Source of the DNA: Flavobacteriaceae bacterium
GTDB taxonomy: Bacteria > Bacteroidota > Bacteroidia > Flavobacteriales > Flavobacteriaceae
DNA: 9,977 nt
Reading direction: 5' to 3'
Assembly: GCA_014763515.1 (NCBI GenBank)
Contig: JACXVH010000044.1
Coordinates: 1 to 9,977, forward strand
The notes under the pieces are model-generated. The model made no database searches. It saw only the letters and a list, made by a program, of their open reading frames with translations, and was not told the DNA's origin. Made by a program: the position numbers and the translations under genes. Shown here in pieces: positions 1 through 6,466 of this stretch; the first letter of the stretch is position 1, and every line of letters starts with the position of its first letter.

Positions 1-126
1 GATTTTAATATTCCTGATTTTGAAGAATTACAATCAGAAATTGAAACACTTCGAACCATTCAAATAAAAAATTGTTCTTATGATACCACAAAAGCCAACT
101 TTTCAGCACCAAGTTACATTAGCTAA
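1..126 (+). CDS. C-terminal fragment of a probable DUF692 (MNIO/BufB/HvfB-like) protein
   Basis: An open frame enters from the left edge and stops at TAA 124-126, giving 41 residues. The segment begins DFNIPDFEELQSEIETLRTI, which resembles the usual end of DUF692 proteins (an 'H/N-x-P-x-F-x-E-L-x-x-E' stretch followed by a short helix). The family comprises TIM-barrel multinuclear non-heme iron oxidases such as MbnB, HvfB and BufB, which modify cysteine residues of ribosomally made peptides. None of the metal-binding His/Asp/Glu residues lie in this tail, so activity cannot be judged. The assignment rests mainly on the next gene being a DUF2063 protein, the normal partner of DUF692, and on the 47-bp overlap with it, which suggests translational coupling. 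The 5' part and any precursor gene are outside the window. Confidence 0.72.
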   Translation, partial: DFNIPDFEELQSEIETLRTIQIKNCSYDTTKANFSAPSYIS

Positions 127-793
127 TTATTGCCGAAATGGTGTATTAGAAAACATTCCTGGCGTTACTAAAAACATATCGCATTACCGAAGATTGGTTT
201 TTAATAATGTTTTGGATAGTTTAAGTGCTGCATATCCGCTTACAGAACATCTTTTGGAGGAAGAATGGGAAGCGTTAGTTCATCGTTTTTTTGCCACTCA
301 CAAAGTGCAAAGCCCACAAATATGGCATATGCCAAAAGAAATTATCGATTATGTAAATTGCTATGAAAAAGAATTACTAAATAGATATCCCTTTTTGCCA
401 AATTTATTAGTTTTTGAATGGTTGGAAATTGAAGTTTTTATGATGCCTGATGTAGTTTTTTCAAAGGCTACAGCTGGCAAATTATTCTGTAATCCTGAAA
501 TACGATTAGTTCAATTTCAATTTCCTGTCCATTTAAAAAAAGCGTTTCAAATAACAACAAGTGATGAAGGAACTTATTTTGTAGCGATTTATAGAAATCC
601 TGACACGAAAGCCGTTTCTTTTACTAATTTATCATTATTAACTTATACCTTACTTAAAGATTACTTTGTAAATCCAATCTCAAGAGAAGAAATTTTCAAT
701 TTAATCCCAAAAGAATCATCAAACGAAATAAAAAATCAATTAAATGATTTTATTGAAAAATGTATTACTAACCAATTACTAATAAACTCATGA
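80..793 (+). CDS. DUF2063 family protein (HvfC/BufC-like partner of a DUF692 oxidase)
   Basis: This 237-residue protein has the pattern of the DUF2063 N-terminal domain in residues about 8-125. The visible parts are an FQHQ helix near the start, an R-R-L-V-F-N-N-V motif near residues 37-44 (family 'R-L-x-I-Y-R-N-N-V'), AYPLTEHLLEEEW (family 'x-F-P-x-x-x-x-L-L-G-x-x-x-F') and PNLLVFEWLEIE near 106-117 (family 'L-x-x-L-E-W-x-x'). Residues about 145-237 form a second, less conserved domain. In characterised systems (HvfC, BufC, MbnC-like partners) this protein binds the precursor peptide and presents it to the DUF692 oxidase in the cytoplasm. There is no signal peptide. An in-frame TAA at 65-67 makes ATG 80 the first usable start, so the 47-bp overlap with the upstream frame is real. 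Its stop overlaps the next start (ATGA, 790-793). The length is close to the usual 230-260 aa. Family call is firm; role as peptide-binding partner is inferred. Confidence 0.85.
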   Translation: MIPQKPTFQHQVTLANYCRNGVLENIPGVTKNISHYRRLVFNNVLDSLSAAYPLTEHLLEEEWEALVHRFFATHKVQSPQIWHMPKEIIDYVNCYEKELLNRYPFLPNLLVFEWLEIEVFMMPDVVFSKATAGKLFCNPEIRLVQFQFPVHLKKAFQITTSDEGTYFVAIYRNPDTKAVSFTNLSLLTYTLLKDYFVNPISREEIFNLIPKESSNEIKNQLNDFIEKCITNQLLINS

Positions 794-1236
794 AAAAATT
801 AATCGCATTCAATCAAAATTTAGGAGAAAAATTAAGCGTTGCTAAAGATATTCTATTGTTATTATTACGCATTATTTTAGCTATTGGGTTTGCTGGTCCC
901 GCTATGATGAAATTAAAAGACATTAACAGTATTGCCGAATGGTTTGAAAACATGGAAATGCCTTTGCCTTTATTAAATGCTTATTTAGCAACCTATACCG
1001 AGGTATTTGGTTTTGTTTTCTTAGCAGTTGGTTTTGCAACTCGAATAATTTCTATTCCTTTAATTATTGTAATGCTTGTTGCTATTAAAACGGTGCATTT
1101 GGAAAACGGATTTGAAGCAGGAAATAATGGATTTGAAATCCCATTGTACTATATGATAATGTTAATAGTATTATTCATTTACGGACCAGGTAAATTCAGT
1201 TTAGATTATTTAATTAATAGAAACTCAAAAAAATAA
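790..1236 (+). CDS. DoxX family integral membrane protein
   Basis: The 148-residue protein has four hydrophobic segments at about 20-39, 61-82, 86-103 and 117-133, the normal DoxX layout. The diagnostic start of TM1, L-L-R-I-I-L-A-I-G-F-A-G-P-A-M-M-K-L, matches the DoxX 'R-x-x-L-A-x-x-F-x-x-x-G-x-x-K-L' pattern. The loop carrying His103 and the G-P-G-K-F-S-L-D end are also typical. DoxX proteins sit in the inner membrane and are found in many redox, thiol and metal stress operons; their biochemical role is not settled. A DoxX gene is a regular third or fourth member of DUF692-DUF2063 operons (for example gigT of the gold-induced Gig cluster). The start is fixed by the 4-bp ATGA overlap with the DUF2063 gene, a sign of translational coupling. 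The next gene follows after 2 bp. Confidence 0.88.
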   Translation: MKKLIAFNQNLGEKLSVAKDILLLLLRIILAIGFAGPAMMKLKDINSIAEWFENMEMPLPLLNAYLATYTEVFGFVFLAVGFATRIISIPLIIVMLVAIKTVHLENGFEAGNNGFEIPLYYMIMLIVLFIYGPGKFSLDYLINRNSKK

Positions 1237-1238
1237 TT

Positions 1239-1682
1239 ATGAAATATATTTTATCAATTAGTGTTTTACTCATTTTAGGAATTGCATTTGCCTCTTTTAG
1301 TAACGAATCTGAAAAAGAAAATAATGATTCATTAAAAGGGATTGAATTTTTTAAAGGAAATTATTCTGAAGCATTAAAACAAGCAAAAAAAGAAAATAAA
1401 TATGTTTTTTTAGACGTATACGCTACTTGGTGTGGACCATGTAAAATGTTAAAAAAGAAAACTTTCAAAGACGAAGATGTTGCTAATTATTATAATAAAA
1501 ACTTCATTAATATTGCTATTGATGGAGAAACTGAAGAAGGTAGAAAACTTATGTCAATATACAATATCAACTCTTATCCTACACTACTAATTGTTGATTC
1601 AGATGGAAAAGTAAAAACAAGACACTCTGGATTTATGAAACCTCACATCTTAGTAAATTTTGGTAAAAGAATTGTTCCCTAA
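1239..1682 (+). CDS. Secreted thioredoxin-like protein with CGPC active site
   Basis: The protein has 147 residues. Residues 1-19 are a signal peptide-like stretch (Lys2, then a hydrophobic core ending near ASFSN). There is no lipobox Cys, so a soluble or tethered periplasmic protein is expected. The thioredoxin fold covers about 36-140: a KYVFLDVYA strand, the active site W-C-G-P-C at 64-68, and the cis-proline loop S-Y-P-T at 112-115. It resembles the Thioredoxin_7/DUF255-type periplasmic thioredoxins common in Bacteroidota. Both catalytic cysteines are present, so disulfide reductase or exchange activity is likely; the direction of electron flow cannot be read from the sequence. It is the last gene of the DUF692-DUF2063-DoxX operon, 2 bp after doxX and followed by a terminator. 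This suggests a role in handling thiols of an exported, Cys-containing product, but a general thiol-redox role is equally possible. Confidence 0.87.
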   Translation: MKYILSISVLLILGIAFASFSNESEKENNDSLKGIEFFKGNYSEALKQAKKENKYVFLDVYATWCGPCKMLKKKTFKDEDVANYYNKNFINIAIDGETEEGRKLMSIYNINSYPTLLIVDSDGKVKTRHSGFMKPHILVNFGKRIVP

Positions 1683-1707
1683 TTTAGTTTTGGTTAAGTT
1701 TTTTTTT

Positions 1708-1739
1708 AAAAGAGTTACAATCATGTTGTAGCTCTTTTT
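1708..1739 (+). terminator. Rho-independent terminator of the DUF692-thioredoxin operon
   Basis: A 13-bp stem pairs 1708-1720 with 1726-1738, with one T-G wobble (1715/1731) and a 5-nt loop TCATG. The right arm ends in five T at 1735-1739. It starts 26 bp after the thioredoxin stop and lies just before the end of the convergent gene. On the minus strand the hairpin is followed by A rather than U, so it should act mainly on the + strand transcript. Confidence 0.82.
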
Positions 1740-1748
1740 GTAAATATA

Positions 1749-2099
1749 TTAATACTTATTTCGAAACCAAACTTTTTGCCATTCTCTTTTTAACACCAAA
1801 AAAGCAACTTGCTCGGAAAGTTCAACTAAATCGTTTCCATTTAAACTTTTTACTTCTTTTTCAGGAACATCAACAATATAAAGAAGGTTTAAATATTCGG
1901 CGAACTTATGTTGAATTAAAAAGTAAATTTTTTCTTGCACTCGATTTTTAAAATCAAATGGAAAAATACTTGTAGGAACATCTAAACTTTCATTTGCCAA
2001 AGCAAAATCTTTATTTGTTTGCTCTATTAATTTAAAGTATAAGTTTTCTTCTTCTGCTTGAGAAATTAAAACATCAATATTAGCTGGAGGATTATACAT
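1749..2099 (-). CDS. Small conserved-looking protein of unknown function
   Basis: I do not recognise this 116-residue protein. It starts MYNPPANIDVL, has no signal peptide or membrane segment, is rich in Glu, Lys, Leu and Asn, and looks largely helical. Its C terminus is basic and aromatic (REWQKVWFRNKY). It contains no Cys or His pair that would suggest metal binding. I place the start at ATG 2099; a TTG three codons upstream (2108) is also in frame but less likely. It lies downstream of the polyprenyl synthase gene on the same strand, separated by 98 bp that contain a heptad repeat array. I found no TAnnTTTG promoter in that gap, so read-through from the synthase gene is plausible. It is real-looking because of its coherent amino-acid composition and a full-length frame with no gene on the opposite strand. 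Confidence 0.65.
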   Translation of the reverse strand: MYNPPANIDVLISQAEEENLYFKLIEQTNKDFALANESLDVPTSIFPFDFKNRVQEKIYFLIQHKFAEYLNLLYIVDVPEKEVKSLNGNDLVELSEQVAFLVLKREWQKVWFRNKY

Positions 2100-2108
2100 T
2101 TTGTTCAA

Positions 2109-2195
2109 GATTTTTTGATTGAAGATTAATCGATTTGTGATTTCAGAATATTATTACTTCATCATTCTAAAATCTACAATCACTAATCTGAAATC
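2109..2195. repeat. Inverted array of GATTNNN heptads
   Basis: On the + strand GATT occurs at 2109, 2117, 2124, 2132 and 2139, followed by GAAT at 2146, spaced 7 or 8 bases. The second half is the mirror image: ATTC at 2164, then AATC at 2171, 2178, 2185 and 2192, all exactly 7 bases apart, which is GAAT/GATT on the minus strand. The two arms can pair imperfectly around a centre near 2150-2163. The array fills nearly the whole spacer between the polyprenyl synthase and the small unknown gene. Its function is unknown; in the minus-strand transcript it could fold into a long, weak hairpin. Confidence 0.7.
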
Positions 2196-2197
2196 TT

Positions 2198-3172
2198 TTA
2201 AACATTTCTATTCATCAACTTCTCACCAAAAACTCTCAATACTTCTTTTTTAGAATCTTCAATATCTAATTTATTTAAAGTATCGAATGCTTTTTGCGTA
2301 AAACCTTTAATTGCATTTTGAGTTTCTTGAGCAGAATTTGTCTCTATAAAAATCTGTTTTACCGATTCAATTTTATCAGTATTATCAGAAGGTTGAATCG
2401 AAAACAAATGCAACAATTGTTCCCTTTGCTCAATAGTTCCATACTCTAAAGCCTTCAAGTAAAGATATGTTTTTTTATTTTCAATTATGTCTCCTCCTAC
2501 CTGTTTTCCAAAAGTCTTTGGGTCTCCAAAAGCATCTAAATAATCATCTTGTAATTGAAAAGCTATTCCTAAATTTAATCCGAAATCATAAATTAAATTT
2601 GCATTTTCTTCAGCCGTTTCTGCAACAATTGCGCCCATTTTCATAGCTGCTCCTACTAAAACTGCTGTTTTGTATTCAATCATTTTAAGATATTCGGGGA
2701 TTGTTACATTGTCACGTGTTTCAAAATCGACATCATATTGTTGTCCTTCACAAACTTCAAGGGCAGTTTTACTAAATAATTTAGCTAACTTTTGAAAAAT
2801 AGTTGGTTCATAATTTTCAAAATATTGATAGGCTAAAATTAACATCGCATCACCTGACAGAATTCCTGTATTCAAATCCCATTTTTCGTGAACGGTTTCT
2901 TTTCCTCTTCGCAAGGGTGCAGCGTCCATAATATCATCATGAATTAAAGAAAAATTATGAAAAACTTCAATGGCTGTTGCTGCAGGAAGTGCCTCTTTGT
3001 AATCTTTATTAAAAATCTCAGATGCCAATAGAGTTAAAACAGGACGCATTCTTTTTCCTCCTAACGCTAAAATATACTCAATTGGTTCATATAAACCTTT
3101 TGGCTCTTTATTATTTTTAATTTGACTAAAATGACTAGCAATAATTTCTTGATACTCTTGTAAAGAATGCAT
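2198..3172 (-). CDS. Polyprenyl diphosphate synthase (trans-isoprenyl, probably GGPP-type)
   Basis: A 324-residue all-helical prenyltransferase that condenses isopentenyl diphosphate with allylic diphosphates in the cytoplasm. With the start at ATG 3172, the substrate-binding G-G-K-R-M-R-P is at 38-44, the first Asp-rich motif DDIMD at 79-83 followed by the usual R-R-G motif, and the second Asp-rich motif DDYLD at 209-213. Lys residues of the E-N-K-K-T-Y-L-Y segment follow. The first motif is DDxxD without the two-residue insertion of bacterial FPP synthases, and the fifth residue before it is Phe74. In archaeal-type GGPP synthases an aromatic residue there limits the chain to C20. A C20 product is therefore my best guess; it could feed carotenoid synthesis. 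The frame stays open upstream to a TTG at 3238, but that extension is a low-complexity hydrophobic stretch read from the promoter region, so ATG 3172 is preferred. Length is normal for the family. Confidence 0.92.
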   Translation of the reverse strand: MHSLQEYQEIIASHFSQIKNNKEPKGLYEPIEYILALGGKRMRPVLTLLASEIFNKDYKEALPAATAIEVFHNFSLIHDDIMDAAPLRRGKETVHEKWDLNTGILSGDAMLILAYQYFENYEPTIFQKLAKLFSKTALEVCEGQQYDVDFETRDNVTIPEYLKMIEYKTAVLVGAAMKMGAIVAETAEENANLIYDFGLNLGIAFQLQDDYLDAFGDPKTFGKQVGGDIIENKKTYLYLKALEYGTIEQREQLLHLFSIQPSDNTDKIESVKQIFIETNSAQETQNAIKGFTQKAFDTLNKLDIEDSKKEVLRVFGEKLMNRNV

Positions 3173-3271
3173 TTTGTGAATTTTTAGAAGCACAAAGTAC
3201 GCTAAAAAAAAGCTTAAATGATAGTTTTTTACATTCAAAATATTTGCAATGTTAAAAAAATGTAAAAACTT

Positions 3272-3301
3272 AGGAAACTTTTTTTGTATTAAAAGTTTCC
3301 T
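3272..3301. promoter_or_regulatory. Candidate operator for the TetR regulator (11-bp perfect inverted repeat)
   Basis: AGGAAACTTTT (3272-3282) and AAAAGTTTCCT (3291-3301) are perfect reverse complements separated by 8 bases; half-site centres are 19 bp apart, about two helix turns. The palindrome lies in the divergent spacer directly in front of the tetR-efflux operon and contains the -33 promoter element in its central 8 bases. This placement is expected for an autorepressing TetR protein, since binding would block RNA polymerase. A terminator is less likely: no gene ends upstream on the + strand. It could also influence the divergent polyprenyl synthase gene, whose start is 100 bp away. Confidence 0.75.
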
Positions 3302-3312
3302 GTATACATTTG
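3283..3312 (+). promoter_or_regulatory. Bacteroidota-type promoter of the tetR-efflux operon
   Basis: TTTG at 3283-3286 and TACATTTG at 3305-3312 match the flavobacterial primary sigma consensus (TTG, 17-23 bp, TAnnTTTG) with an 18-bp spacer. Transcription would start at about 3317-3320, leaving a leader of about 20 nt before the tetR ATG at 3339. No Shine-Dalgarno is obvious; the leader is A-rich, as usual in this group. Confidence 0.72.
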
Positions 3313-3338
3313 CATAGAAAATTACATTCTGAAAAGAA

Positions 3339-3941
3339 ATGAAAGATCAACTTTTACATAAAGCTACCGATATGTTTCTAACACTCGGATTTAAGAGTGT
3401 TACAATGGACGATATTGCTGCTGATATGGGAATATCAAAAAAGACAATTTATCAACATTTTAGTACAAAAGATGAATTAGTAAAAGCTGTAACCCTTCAT
3501 CTATTTCAAACAATTTCTTGTGGCATAGATACAATATGCGAGTACAATCAAAACCCTATTGAAGAATTATTTAGCATTAAAGATTTTGTAATGAAACATT
3601 TGAAAGGTGAAAACACATCGCCCATCTATCAATTACAAAAATATTACCCCAAGATTTACAAAACACTCCATGCAAAACAATTTGAAAAAATGGGTGATTG
3701 TGTAATTAAAAATTTAACAAAAGGAATTGAACAAGGCTATTTCAGAAAAGAAATTAATGTAGAATTAATTAGTAGATTCTATTTCGCAGGAATGACGAGT
3801 ATAAAAGATGTAGAATTATTTAAACCAGAAGAATTTTCATCTAGTGAGGTACAAAAAAACTATTTAGAATATCATTTACGCGGAATTTGTTCAGAAAAAG
3901 GAATTACGGAGTTAGAAAAAATATTAAAAAATCAAAATTAA
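3339..3941 (+). CDS. TetR/AcrR family transcriptional regulator
   Basis: A 200-residue regulator with the classical TetR N terminus: helix 1 in residues 3-18 (LLHKATDMFLTLGFKSVTM), and a helix-turn-helix at about 24-43 reading D-D-I-A-A-D-M-G-I-S-K-K-T-I-Y-Q-H-F, followed by K-D-E-L. Residues about 50-200 form a helical ligand-binding and dimerisation domain with no recognisable ligand signature. It is the first gene of the efflux operon, 4 bp before the TolC-like gene, so it is co-transcribed with the pump. A 30-bp perfect palindrome overlaps its promoter. I infer that it represses its own operon and is released by a pump substrate or membrane signal. Start ATG 3339 gives the standard family N terminus. 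Length is typical (190-220 aa). Confidence 0.95.
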   Translation: MKDQLLHKATDMFLTLGFKSVTMDDIAADMGISKKTIYQHFSTKDELVKAVTLHLFQTISCGIDTICEYNQNPIEELFSIKDFVMKHLKGENTSPIYQLQKYYPKIYKTLHAKQFEKMGDCVIKNLTKGIEQGYFRKEINVELISRFYFAGMTSIKDVELFKPEEFSSSEVQKNYLEYHLRGICSEKGITELEKILKNQN

Positions 3942-3945
3942 TTCG

Positions 3946-5283
3946 ATGAAACGTATTGCATTAATAACATTTGTTTTATTACAAATAAATTTATTTGCTC
4001 AAGAAACTTCTAACAACTACAGTTTTTCGTTAGAAGAAGCTATAAATTATGCGCTAGAAAACAACTACACGGCTAAAAATGCAGCTAAAGACATTGAGGC
4101 TGCTAAGAAGAAAAAATGGGAAACAACCACAATTGGTTTACCTCAAATTAATGGTAATATTAATTATCAAAACAATCTGGTAATTCAGAAATCAGTAGTA
4201 CCAGCAGAATTTTTTGGAGGAAATCCGGGAGAATTTAGAGAAGTTGAATTTGGCGTTAAACACAACATGGTTGCAAATGCAACATTAAGTCAATTAATTT
4301 TTGACGGTTCTTATTTAGTAGGTCTACAATCAGCTAAAGTTTATTTGCAAATATCTGAAAATGCTAAAGAGAAAACCGATTTACAAGTTAGAGAAATAGT
4401 AATAAACTCATACGGAAATGTCTTATTAGCAAGAGAAAGTATAGCAATACTAGAAAAAAACAAATCTTCATTGGAAAAAGTTTACAAAGAAACAGAAGAA
4501 GTTTATAAAAATGGATTAACGGAAGAGGAAAATGTTGAACAGCTACAAATTACCCTAAGTCAAATTAAAAGTGCTCTATCTAATGCACAAAAAGGGGAAA
4601 AAATTGCTCTAGACATGTTAAAGTTAGTATTAGGTATAGATATTAAAGAAAATGTAATTCTTACAGATGACTTAGACAAATTAGCTTCAGAAAACATCTC
4701 TTTAACGACAGATTTAGACTTCAGTGTAACGAATACGATTGATTATAAAATTGGTCAAAATAACGAAAAAGCCTCTCAGTTATTATTAAAGCTTGAAAAG
4801 AGTAAAGCGCTTCCTAGTTTATCTGCAAATTTCAACTTTGGCTACAATGCTTTTAATAATTCATTTTCATTTTTGAATAATGACCAACAATGGTTTAACT
4901 TCTCAAATATAGGAGTAGGACTAAATATTCCAATCTTCAGTAGCCTAGGAAGAACTTCAAGAACCCAACAAGCTAAAATTGCTTATGAACAAGCTAAAAT
5001 AAATCTAAAAGAAACCGAACAAAAATTACTTTTAGAATTTGAAAAATCTAAAACAGACTATGAGTTCAGTATTGAACAATACGCTATTAGTAAAGAAAAT
5101 CTTCGTTTAGCAGAAAGAATTGAATACAAGCAGCAAGTTAAATTTAAAGAAGGACTTTCTTCAAGTTTTGAATACACTGAAGCGCAGAGACAATTGTATG
5201 CTGCTCAACAAGAACATTTACAAGCAATGATAGATATCATTAACAAAAAAGCATCATTAGATAAAATTATAAACCAAAAATAA
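3946..5283 (+). CDS. TolC family outer membrane efflux channel
   Basis: The 445-residue protein begins with a signal peptide (MKRIALITFVLLQINLFA, probable cleavage after residue 18) and has no lipobox Cys. The mature part starts with YSFSLEEAINYALENNY, the standard N-terminal motif of outer membrane efflux proteins. Two repeated OEP units follow, each with a long coiled helical segment (about 125-235 and 340-440) and beta-strand-rich parts (for example the G-L-P-Q-I-N-G-N-I-N-Y segment near 65 and its counterpart LPSLSANFNFGYN near 285). Such proteins trimerise to form a beta-barrel in the outer membrane plus a periplasmic tunnel that docks to the membrane fusion protein. It is placed between tetR and the fusion protein gene, with short gaps (4 and 11 bp), as the exit duct of the pump encoded here. 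No frameshift or truncation is visible. Confidence 0.94.
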   Translation: MKRIALITFVLLQINLFAQETSNNYSFSLEEAINYALENNYTAKNAAKDIEAAKKKKWETTTIGLPQINGNINYQNNLVIQKSVVPAEFFGGNPGEFREVEFGVKHNMVANATLSQLIFDGSYLVGLQSAKVYLQISENAKEKTDLQVREIVINSYGNVLLARESIAILEKNKSSLEKVYKETEEVYKNGLTEEENVEQLQITLSQIKSALSNAQKGEKIALDMLKLVLGIDIKENVILTDDLDKLASENISLTTDLDFSVTNTIDYKIGQNNEKASQLLLKLEKSKALPSLSANFNFGYNAFNNSFSFLNNDQQWFNFSNIGVGLNIPIFSSLGRTSRTQQAKIAYEQAKINLKETEQKLLLEFEKSKTDYEFSIEQYAISKENLRLAERIEYKQQVKFKEGLSSSFEYTEAQRQLYAAQQEHLQAMIDIINKKASLDKIINQK

Positions 5284-5294
5284 ATTCCGATAAA

Positions 5295-6458
5295 ATGAAA
5301 AAAATAATATCAATTTTACTAATCGGATTCGTTATTGTTTCATGTGGAGGAGACAAAAAGAATTCAACAGCATCTGTAATTGAGAAAGGAGATTTAAAAC
5401 AGCTTCGTGAAAAAAGAGCAGAATTAGTTACTCAAGCGGATGCTTTATCAAAAGAAATTGAATTAATTGACAACGCGATAGGGAAATTAGACGACAATCA
5501 TAAATTAGCCCTTATTAGTACGTTTACAGCTAAAGACACAGTATTCAATCACTATTTAGAGCTTCAAGCAGATGTTCAAACGAAAGAAAACATAGTTTTA
5601 AATGCAGAGTTTGGCGGAACATTACAACAAGTATATGTAACTGAAGGTCAAAAAGTTTCTAAAGGTCAAACATTAGCTAAAATTGATGATGGTGGATTAA
5701 GTCAACAATTAGCGCAATTAGAAATTCAAGCTAATTTGGCTAAAACTACTTTTGAACGTCAACAAAATTTATGGAATCAAAAAATTGGTTCTGAAATTCA
5801 ATATTTACAAGCTAAATCTAACTATGAAGCACAGGCTAAAGCTGTTTCTCAAATGAAAAGTCAATTAGCTAAAACTATTGTTAAAGCGCCATTCTCAGGA
5901 ACTATTGACGATGTAATTACTGAAAAAGGATCAACTGTTGCTCCTGGAACTCCAATAGTTCGAATCGTGAACTTAGGAAATATGTATTTAGAAGCAGAAG
6001 TCCCTGAAAAATATACAAAATCGATTACAAAAGGGTCGGATGTAATTGTTGAGTTTCCTATTCTTGGTGAAAGTCTTGAAAGCAAAATCACACAAGCAAG
6101 TAGCTATATTAATCCAGGAAACCGTTCATTTAATATTCAAATACAAGTGCCAAATAAAAACGGACAAATTAAGCCTAATTTAACAGCTAAAATTAAAATT
6201 AAGGATTATACAAATCCAAAGGTAACAACTGTTCCTCTTAGTATTATTTCAGAAAATGCAGAAGGAGAACAATACCTATATGTTGTAGAAAATATTTCTA
6301 AAGACAACCTTGCAACGGCTAAAAAAGTAATCGTTAAAACAGGAAAATCTCAAGGAAATTTTGTTGAAATTTTAGAGGGAATTAAAGATGGAGACCAAAT
6401 TGTAAAAGAAGGAGCAAGAAGTGTTAAAGATGGTCAAAAAGTTTCTATCATTAAATAA
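5295..6458 (+). CDS. RND efflux periplasmic adaptor (membrane fusion protein), lipoprotein
   Basis: A 387-residue adaptor linking the inner-membrane RND pump to the TolC-like channel. The N terminus has a lipobox ending V-S-C at Cys17, followed by GGDKK, so it should be lipid-anchored. Residues about 33-67 are a heptad-rich, highly charged coiled-coil stretch located before the lipoyl domain, which classical AcrA lacks. The barrel-sandwich halves are at about 99-132 (with G-G-T-L-Q-Q-V-Y-V-T-E-G-Q-K-V) and 200-226 (K-A-P-F-S-G-T-I-D-D-V), enclosing the alpha-hairpin at 133-197. The beta-barrel domain (about 230-305) and membrane-proximal domain (about 310-387, ending V-K-D-G-Q-K-V) complete the family layout. 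The RND gene follows after 8 bp. The domain order and the operon make the function secure; the substrate is unknown. Confidence 0.94.
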   Translation: MKKIISILLIGFVIVSCGGDKKNSTASVIEKGDLKQLREKRAELVTQADALSKEIELIDNAIGKLDDNHKLALISTFTAKDTVFNHYLELQADVQTKENIVLNAEFGGTLQQVYVTEGQKVSKGQTLAKIDDGGLSQQLAQLEIQANLAKTTFERQQNLWNQKIGSEIQYLQAKSNYEAQAKAVSQMKSQLAKTIVKAPFSGTIDDVITEKGSTVAPGTPIVRIVNLGNMYLEAEVPEKYTKSITKGSDVIVEFPILGESLESKITQASSYINPGNRSFNIQIQVPNKNGQIKPNLTAKIKIKDYTNPKVTTVPLSIISENAEGEQYLYVVENISKDNLATAKKVIVKTGKSQGNFVEILEGIKDGDQIVKEGARSVKDGQKVSIIK

Positions 6459-6466
6459 ATAAAAGT

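Noticed and set aside
1699..1707. Run of nine T just before the terminator hairpin
   Set aside because: It precedes the stem on the + strand and gives an A-run after it on the minus strand, so it does not make the hairpin a good terminator for the convergent gene.
3193..3200. Possible minus-strand -7 element (GTACTTTG) for the polyprenyl synthase gene
   Set aside because: Only the TTTG part matches TAnnTTTG, no TTG lies at the right distance upstream, and it is only about 20 bp from the start codon. No convincing promoter for this gene was found.
3173..3238. 22-residue hydrophobic N-terminal extension of the polyprenyl synthase (TTG start)
   Set aside because: The hydrophobic run comes from an AT-rich spacer, the start would be TTG, and the family normally begins near the ATG at 3172. 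It is not a signal or membrane segment.
5861..6091. Minus-strand open frame inside the membrane fusion protein gene
   Set aside because: Lies wholly within a well-supported gene, has no family resemblance and no promoter; a shadow frame.
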